Below, piece by piece: positions 56,253 through 64,000 of a stretch of DNA of 64,000 nt. The stretch is from Onchocerca volvulus. Its lineage: Eukaryota; Nematoda; Chromadorea; Rhabditida; Onchocercidae. The translations under genes and the position numbers were made by a program. Location of the stretch: the NCBI GenBank assembly GCA_000499405.2, contig HG738138.1, forward strand, positions 1,612,001 through 1,676,000. The letters are read 5' to 3'. The notes below the pieces were generated by a model. That model was not told where the DNA came from. It saw only the letters and a list, made by a program, of their open reading frames with translations, and made no database searches. The first letter of the stretch is position 1. Every line of letters begins with the position of its first letter.

Positions 56253-59020
56253 TAATATTGTTGTTAGCATAATTGTATTAGATAAATGTTCTAGTAATAT
56301 TAAGATACATAATTCTTCAGTGAAAAAGAAAAACTGATAAATTAACAAAGGCATCAGTGATAATTACGCCTAATGATTAGTTAAAACAATTAATTTCCCA
56401 TTTAATTAACTATATTTTTTAAGTTACAAGTGATAAAACAGAAGTTGATTGCTGATCAATTACAAAACATACTCATTACTACATCTCTTGTGATATATTA
56501 TCATATCATTATATTTGTTCATGCATAATACCATTCCTATTACCAATTTCTTATGATATCAAAATATTTTACTGTCAAATAATTATCCTAATTAGGAGTG
56601 AAAATAACAGCACAAATTAGAATAATTGAAAAATGAAAAAAAAAACAAAAAAAAAAAAAAAAAAAGAAACGTCGCACATCATATCGTTATCATACGCATT
56701 TAGCATTTAAAAGAATATCCATAAAATTAGTTAAATCATTTCCATTTATCATTCACAAACTTTTCCGTGACAATATAAATATGAGAAATTATAAATGAAA
56801 GATGAATGAAAGAAGAACAAACAATCTTATAACTCCCTTTTCAATTATTTGTTTACATACATTATATGTAAAAGTCTCTCTAAATGATATCATATCAATT
56901 ATCACAATCAATATTTGAGAAATTTAACTTTTATCAAATCAATAAACTGGTTATCTTATCAATAAAGAATATACCGAAAAATGACACCAAACAAACATCG
57001 ATTGGAACTCAAGTACGCCTTTCACTTCAAAACTTTTTATTGCTCAAATGTTTACCCCCTTTACAATACACACCCATTTTTCTCCTTCCAGCAAAATATT
57101 TACCTTTGGAAGTGGTAGACGCAAAGGTCAACAATTAATTGAATGGTGATTGAACAAAACTTCGCCTTTTCTAATGTATTAGTTTAATTGATCGAAGTTA
57201 ACAAAGCAAACAGCATTTCCTTTTTTTTTTTTTTTTCTTCTCTTTTTATCACTAACTAATCAATATAATTGTTCTCAAAACTTTATTATCTTAATAAATC
57301 ATTTAAACAAAAAAAAAAAAAAAAAAAAGCAAGAAATGTAGGAATGATTTTGTTCGTTTTGCTAGATAAAAAAATTTCTTCAAAACATTTGTTGCTATTA
57401 GTTGAAGTTAAAGAAAATTTACAGGTACAAAAAAAAAAACTTCATCCTTTTTATTTAAAATTTAACATTTAAACAAAAATACATTGCTATTTTTAGAATT
57501 AAAAAAGTGAAATTTGAAGTATATTTTTCATTCAAATTGATTAAATTAGGCACAATATGTATTTCAGGTGAAAGAAAATAGAAATGGCATCAAATCAAAA
57601 TTGATGAAAGAGACAAGTTGGAAGCATAAAAATGTGGGAAAAAAAAAAAGATACAAAACGTTGTTTTTCGTCTTTTCGAGCAAAGTAAATATTGAACAAA
57701 ATTATTATTTTTAAAATGAAATTCAAAATATATTAAATAATCCTGTATTTAAGAAAAAAAATTTTGAATTAAAAGATTTTCAAAATTTTCGTTTCACTCT
57801 TTTATAGCAACAATTTACAAAGTATTAAAAATCTGAAAAAAAAAAGTATAATGGAGCAATTCAGGGAGGATGATACGGTAAATGACATTTCAATTTAGTT
57901 TTGCAATAATGCGGGGAAAAGAAAGGTGGAAATTCGGTCACATCTAACTAACCAATTAATTAAAATAAAACTGAATTGAACTAAAAATTCTGCTCTTTTC
58001 TTTTCTTATAATTTTTCGTTTTTTCTTGTTCTAGTAAAAATTATAGGAAAGTTTTTTTTCAGCAAATTTTGGCACTTTTTCGAATAATGTTTTTGAACAA
58101 TGTCGGATGAAAAAGTTAAAATTTTAGCATAAAATATTCAAAAAAACAAATATTCATCCTCCTCCAATTATTAACATAATTAATAACAATCAATAAAATC
58201 AATAACAAAAAAAAAAAGGCAGAAATACATGAAGTGAAAAATGATCTATTGGAATTAAACGGCAATTTAATACTTCTTTTCTTTTTTTTTTTTTTTTTTT
58301 ACAAACCCGATTGAAAAAATACATGATATTTCAGGCGCTTTTAACAACAAATTATTAACAACTACAAATGAATGGAAACATTTTAAACAGACAACAGCAT
58401 TTACATGTATGTATGTAAGTTCCCCGTTCTGTTATCAACAAGTAGATACAATAAATCATTAGTAATTGCGAATGAATCAAAATATTTCCGATTAATAAAT
58501 GGAAAACGAAACAAACATTTCGATGACAGATTTTGAATGGAATACAAATTGGAGACAATCAAACCCAAAATAGCGTCACATCTGATTTATGTTTGTCATC
58601 CTAATATGTATATAAGACGAAATGTGCTAGGATCAAGCAATAATGACAAAAATTATAATATATGATTCATTTTCATCAAAATAATGACAAAAATAACAAA
58701 ATTTAAGGCAATGATAAAATTTTGGAAAAGACTGATAAGTATATTGAAGAATTAAAACAGTAAAAGTATATCATTACACAACAAAGGAACAAGAATTCAC
58801 CGATTCCAATAATTTTTTGTTTTAATTTTTATAATTTTTTTTTACTAAAGAATTCCTTTGCAAATATCTATAAAATTATAAATATATCAGTACATTTCAT
58901 TAATTATAAACTTTTTTTTTATTTTGAAGTTTTTTTTTTTCTGCTCAGCACTATTTTACTTAGCGTTCAAGGCACGAATTTGAGATGATTTGTTTATCAG
59001 TATTTGAAAAAAAGGAAAAA

Positions 59021-59066
59021 AAAAAGGTATTTCAATAATCTTCCAAGATTATTGAAATACCTTTTT
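59021..59066. repeat. Perfect 22-bp hairpin with 2-nt loop
   Basis: Left arm 59021-59042 (AAAAAGGTATTTCAATAATC then TT), loop CC at 59043-59044, right arm 59045-59066 its exact reverse complement. It lies about 450 bp downstream of the ephrin stop and is followed by ATATAAATATAAA repeats. Confidence 0.95.
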
Positions 59067-59519
59067 AAATATATAAATATAAAAAAATATATAAATATAA
59101 ATGTAAATCATAGCGTACTTATTGAATTCTGAATTTAAAGATTAACCAAATTAATAATAATGTTATATCGGGAATTGTTATAAATAAAGAGACTGTTAAG
59201 AAAAAATTTTTTTTAGCCATAAAAAACTTCAGATATACCAGAAATAATGAAATTGAAATGTAGCTGCTGAGCAAGCAAACAGAACAAAACAACGGGAAAC
59301 AGAAAGGATGGATGAATGGTGAAGCTAAAAGATTGCTTAGATTGTTCATGAATTCAGATAAATTGAAATAAATGATTAAGTAACAAGTAATTAAATAATT
59401 GAATTTAAGAAGAAAAATTAACAGTATAAAGCGAAATATACCAATCAAAAAAAAGAATAAGGATTGTGCAAGCAACGAATTCGAATGATTGATAAAATCC
59501 AATGCACCGAAGATAACCA

Positions 59520-62500
59520 TTATAAAAGAATGTCTGCTATCATGATACAGTTAGTGATAATTGTAATGTCCACAATTCCGAATCTTTCATGTGATCCTAA
59601 AAAAGAAAACACCAACAGTATTCGGAAAAAATACTAACTAAAAAGAAAATACTAGCACTAATTCTTATCACAGTCTCTTCTTCAATTTTGAAAATCCATT
59701 TATCACATAACCTGATATTGGATCTGATGTAATTATCCAAAAATTTTTTGTAGATTTTCCATAAATACAGAACAAAATGAAAGAATTTGTATTTTCTTGA
59801 ATTTTTTTCCGCATGACATTCTAGCTCAATTAAATTCTCTCGCATAGTTAAATTTGTGTTCAATAAGAATTCCTTAATTCTAAAATTAGACAGAGTAAAT
59901 ACTTATTCTATAAAGAAATGCATAAAATATCACTCAGCAGACTTCAAAAAATTTCCGAACATTCAATATTTCCCTATGTAACAATTACCGTTTCTGTAAA
60001 TTCTCAAATTCATTAGAAATTTTCAAATTATTGTTTTGTTTAGTAAAAATATATAACTAGACTTACTATCACTAGCAGAATCCATATATTCTATCTCAAA
60101 ATCGGCATCTTTCTCCTTAAGAGGTTTTGCTGCAGCATATCCATCTGAGTTAATTACAAATGCAGGATTTTCGAGATTTTCAGGCTGGTCGTTAGCATCA
60201 AATTGCAATTCTATAATAATAATACTGCTTGATTAAATTTAACTAATTGTATTTAAGTCTTATTTACTTTCACCTAAAAATACTAGAAGCAAGTTTAAAG
60301 TTGTAAGGTTATGAGAACCTGATTAGTCTGATTCTTTGAAGTGATACAGAAATTTTTAAAAAATGAAATCTTATTATCTTGCAATGCACCACTATTGCTA
60401 GACATCAAATTTTTAAAAGAGCGGGAGTGAAATACCAATTGCTGAAAAGCAAATTTTTATTCTTACAAAATATCATCGATAATGATATCATAACATATTA
60501 TGAAAATCTGAAACTACAACGAACGAGTTCGTTTCAGAAAAATACCTGCACGAGGTCGTAAATCTTCTAAGTTCGAATTGGAAGCTCGAAATTCACCATT
60601 TGCAAAATATAAATGATACGGAAACACTAGTTTCTTTTTATCATCTTCGTCAACTTCGGATGATGAAACCACCTAAAATTTTAAAAAGCTACTTGAAAAT
60701 TACGACAAAATACGACAAAATTCAGAAAACGACAAAATTCGATACGACAAAATTCAGAAAATATGGCTTACATTTATTTCTATGCAGGCCTTATTGCTTT
60801 CTTCACTTCTAAAAAAAAACTCATTGCAAATTTCATGCTTACCGGAACGTAAACAACAGGAACAGCGTATTGACCAGAATTCATTGGGATCATCATCACT
60901 TGCCCATTTTTGGTAGTGAATTCCGATACTGCAAAATGATGATAAAAATTAAGAATCATTTTTGAAAATAAAACAACCTACTGGTGAATAAAGTCATTCC
61001 AAAATTCTTGCATAATTTTTGCTGTAAATTTCAAAAATATGACGAAAATAAAGATTTCAACTAATTTAATTTAGATGTACTAGCAATACTTACTTTTTTG
61101 ATTTACTTTTGTCCACTTCGCTTCTACTCGAATTTTCAACCTCATATTTTTCGTCAGACAAAGACCTCCTTCACTATTTGCGAAGCCATTTTTTTCGCCA
61201 GTAGATGTTGCTGAAAAAATGCATTTTAAACTTGAAATAATTTGTGATCTGAAGAAATACTGGTTAAGCAGTTTCTGATAGTTATTTGAAATTAATCATT
61301 GACTTAGTGCATCATTCATGATTTTTGGTTTGCGAGGAAGTAATTTAGTATATCAACAAAATCGGAAGAAGGATTGAAAAGCAGAGTGTTATAATTTCTG
61401 TGAATCTTTTCCTAAAATCCCTCAATAAATGATCATAATTTTTACGGCATAAAATAAAAAGGTAAAAGGAAAGTTAAAATCGATCAATTTCCGCTTGAAT
61501 GAATATCTCATTTAGTCATGATTTATACATATATTGGTGCATTTTGCATTTATATATTATGTATGAGTTCGCATATGTATATATATATATTCTCAACGCA
61601 GATGATAACCTTGACTTACGCAATCTGATCAGAGCCAGAAAAATTCTACGACCCGCTACTACTAACTTCATTACTTTTTGAAATTTTAAGGCTTTATAAA
61701 AGATAAGCTTATTTTCCAGATGTTGCAAAAGTGAATTCTAATGGTATTTCGAAAAAAAATTATTCATTGAATTTATTTAAGGTTATACAAAAAGAAAAAA
61801 AAAAAAAAAAGTGAGCCAGTGTTGAAAACACTGCCATAGGCGCATAAAAAGATTGAAATTTTCAACTATTTAAAACCTAGATATAACGAAAATTTCAAGC
61901 AAAAATTAATTACCAAAGAAAGAAACAAAAACAAACTTATAAAAAAGTAGTCATGATCCGGTTTATATGATATTTCATTTGGAAGCATTGGTATTTCACG
62001 TAAACGAATTATAACCGAATCATTTGCTTTCATACATGTACCAACCAAAGAATCCACAAATCTTGCTGGACCGCGACAATTAATAGCTGCATGTTCATTT
62101 ACCTGTAAATGTATGAAATTTGCAATAGATTAGACATATACTAAGAAAAACAAAGGAAAATGAGCTTGAATCTAAATCTTGAATTTCCATAAATTCTGCG
62201 TAAATGATAAGTAACCGGATATTCTTACCCTGTGAATAGCCGTCTGTTCAATACCATTAGTTGAGCAACTAAAGCGTATCCTATCATTCATTTTCAGATG
62301 TTCCATAAATAATGGAATATTACTGCTTTCTGAGAATCTGAAGTTCAAATGTAATAAAAATAAGTTCGCATTAAATTTACCTGTCTTAACGGATATCAAA
62401 CAAAATAAGAATAAGACAAGCTTATGTTTTCCAATCTTTTTAATCATAATATGTAATTCTACAATCTAAGATGTGAAAAACAATGAAAGTCTGGAACATT

Positions 62501-62931
62501 AAGTATTCTCATATCATGATAAACAAATGATTATCAATACTCTAGGATTATTTCTCAAATAAACAAGTTAGCATACACGAAGCCTTATAATGTTTATCCT
62601 TGATTAATCGGTATCTTAAAAATCCGATTTATCAATTTGTTCATGTTTTTTCAGTTCGAAGAATGATCCTGTAAGAGCTGTTCTCTGGACTGATAGCAAG
62701 AGTTCTAATCAATCATTCTTCGAGCAATATCCTAATACACAAAACGCCTAACTCATCTAATTACTTAGTTTATTTTAAAGAATAAAACATCAAAACTTAC
62801 CAGTTTATTTCAATTGCATTAAATAAATTCAAAATTTGCAAAAAAACATACATTGGATTTGTCGATATCCAACTTATATTATATATAGTTCCTGATATCA
62901 CCAATGGCATGAAAAAAAAGCGTAGCAACAT
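59520..62931 (-). CDS. Ephrin, predicted GPI-anchored
   Basis: Secreted or membrane-tethered ligand of Eph receptor tyrosine kinases, with roles in epidermal and neuronal morphogenesis. Exons (minus): 62931-62852, 62337-62229, 62102-61937, 61210-61094, 60928-60843, 60672-60546, 60210-60067, 59596-59520. Together they give 301 codons plus TAA, all in phase. The signal peptide is MLLRFFFMPLVISG. The receptor-binding cupredoxin fold starts at ISWISTNP (usually YWNSTNP) and ends at YKPDHDYFFITTSTG and SEGGLCLTKNMRLKIRV, the most diagnostic ephrin block. Four cysteines are placed as in the family (FSCS, INCR, GTCM, GLCL). A roughly 120-residue polar stalk follows. The protein ends in IVDITIITNCIMIADILL, a hydrophobic tail without a cytoplasmic part, as expected for GPI attachment. 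I cannot say which nematode ephrin (EFN-1 to EFN-4) it matches. Confidence 0.93.
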
Positions 62932-62958
62932 TATCCATCGTATGGATAATGTTGCTAC
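62922..62958. repeat. Perfect 17-bp hairpin over the ephrin start codon
   Basis: GTAGCAACATTATCCAT at 62922-62938, loop CGT, exact reverse complement at 62942-62958. The ephrin ATG (62931-62929, minus strand) lies inside one arm. A third, partial copy (CATTATCCACCGTAGC) follows directly at 62958-62974. Confidence 0.95.
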
Positions 62959-64000
62959 ATTATCCACCGTAGCCACTAGTTGTAGCATAACTTCAAGGAT
63001 GATAAATTCCTATAATATTTCGCTTCAAATACAAATTCTGTGAAATGGAAAAAAAACACTACAAATTAACTAAATAATTCATGATCAATGTTTACAATTT
63101 GGCGGCCAAATTCTTTTTCATCCATTATTAAAGATGATTTTTTTTTTTATCATTTTTTATTTCTAAAATTGAAAAGCTATTATTATATCTTAATGAAATA
63201 TGTAAGTTCTACGAATTTAAAATCTTTCCTTCTATCTTTTTTACTCAGTTAAATAATTATAAAATTGTTAGCATTTCATCATCAACAATGTCTTTATATC
63301 ATTAAATGTTTGTAATGATTGTATGATAATTTTATTTTGATGATTTTTAATATGCTTGAGAAAGATAAGGCATGCTTCATTTTGTCTTCTCATAACATCT
63401 CTGCTCCTTTTTTCTTTTTTAGTTTTTTCCATTTTCTTAAAATTAAAATTTGTAATATAATAGAATATCAATGTTTTCTAATCAAAAAAAAGTCACTACC
63501 ATCACACGAAATCTCGAGATAAAAAAGATGGGATGGGAAGGGAAAAACTCTAATTATGTATCAAATTTCAAAAATATGCATTTAGTTGCATAGATATTAT
63601 TCTATTACATTATGCATGCATGCATGCATAATAGAATAGAAAAATATGTATACATATATGTGTATCAATGGCAATAGTTTATCAAAACATAATAATCCTT
63701 GAAAGTTTATTTGTGGTAATTGCTGCATTTGAAGATGATATATCTTAAAATTCAGCAAAAAAAAAAAAAAGAAAAAAGCAGAAAAATACCTGTGAAATTA
63801 TGTCTTTCAATAACTTCAATAATTGCAAAGATTTTTTTTTTCAAAAATTCGAGCAAAAAAAAAGAAAGATATATCAATTTCCATATACGATACCTGAAAA
63901 AAAATCATTTACATAAGTGAAATGTATTTATCATGCTATCAACTTTTATCAATATCCAGAAAGCAGAATTTTGCAAATAATGCACATATTAGGGATGATA
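62959..64000. other. Upstream region of the ephrin gene
   Basis: About 1 kb with the ephrin promoter and 5' UTR in principle. Low-complexity frames at 63268-63522 and 63720-63920 come from A/T runs. No TATA-like element was securely identified. Confidence 0.5.
63599..63637. repeat. Palindrome with (ATGC)4 core
   Basis: ATTCTATT at 63599-63606 and its reverse complement AATAGAAT at 63630-63637 flank a self-complementary ATGC repeat (63612-63629). Confidence 0.85.

Larger units (their letters stand above)
53259..59519. other. Gene-free stretch between choline kinase and ephrin genes
   Basis: About 6.3 kb of very AT-rich DNA holding the choline kinase upstream region, the ephrin 3' UTR and two inverted repeats. 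A somewhat GC-richer segment (53220-53360) surrounds the proposed first choline kinase exon; a 26-codon ATG frame there (ATG near 53370, minus) may be a leader ORF. No other exon is supported. Confidence 0.5.

Overview
This is a eukaryotic window, most likely from a parasitic nematode. Filarial or other clade III is my inference. The DNA is very AT-rich, with many long A or T runs. Genes are cut into short exons with small introns that mostly end in TTTTCAG-like acceptors, and all seven recognisable genes are standard animal genes. I see no bacterial-style operon, CRISPR array, rRNA or convincing tRNA. Exon models were built by eye from splice signals, phase and remembered family motifs. Five of the seven models close exactly in phase.

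Layout. (1) 46-2791 (+): 3' end of a myotubularin-related pseudophosphatase (SBF1/2, MTMR5/13, mtm-5 type) with C1 and PH domains. (2) 7292-8418 (-): a complete LIM-only (LMO/rhombotin) gene, isolated between gene-free stretches of 4.5 and 6.2 kb. (3) 14591-16824 (+): a four-pass claudin/TARP-type protein resembling calcium-channel gamma subunits 5/7. (4) 17791-30154 (-): a complete 31-exon MADD/AEX-3 Rab3 exchange factor whose C-terminus ends in six 42-bp tandem repeats; it converges on gene 3. (5) 30155-42086: about 12 kb with simple repeats, a GC-richer patch, an LTR-like block with a TATA/Inr pair, and two overlapping broken-looking ORFs. (6) 42087-45339 (+): TMEM115, a rhomboid-like Golgi protein. 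(7) 49153-53258 (-): choline kinase. (8) 59520-62931 (-): a GPI-type ephrin whose start codon lies inside a perfect 17-bp hairpin. Several other inverted repeats lie in the gene-free DNA.

Functionally, the SBF, AEX-3 and TMEM115 products concern Rab and Golgi membrane traffic, the TARP-like protein, ephrin and LMO concern neuronal or developmental signalling, and choline kinase makes phosphatidylcholine precursors. Nothing suggests they are co-regulated. I found no clear new multi-gene system. The most unusual items are the repeat-encoded AEX-3 tail, the hairpin on the ephrin start codon, a 22-bp perfect hairpin at 59021-59066, and the LTR-like promoter block near 34.1-34.7 kb.
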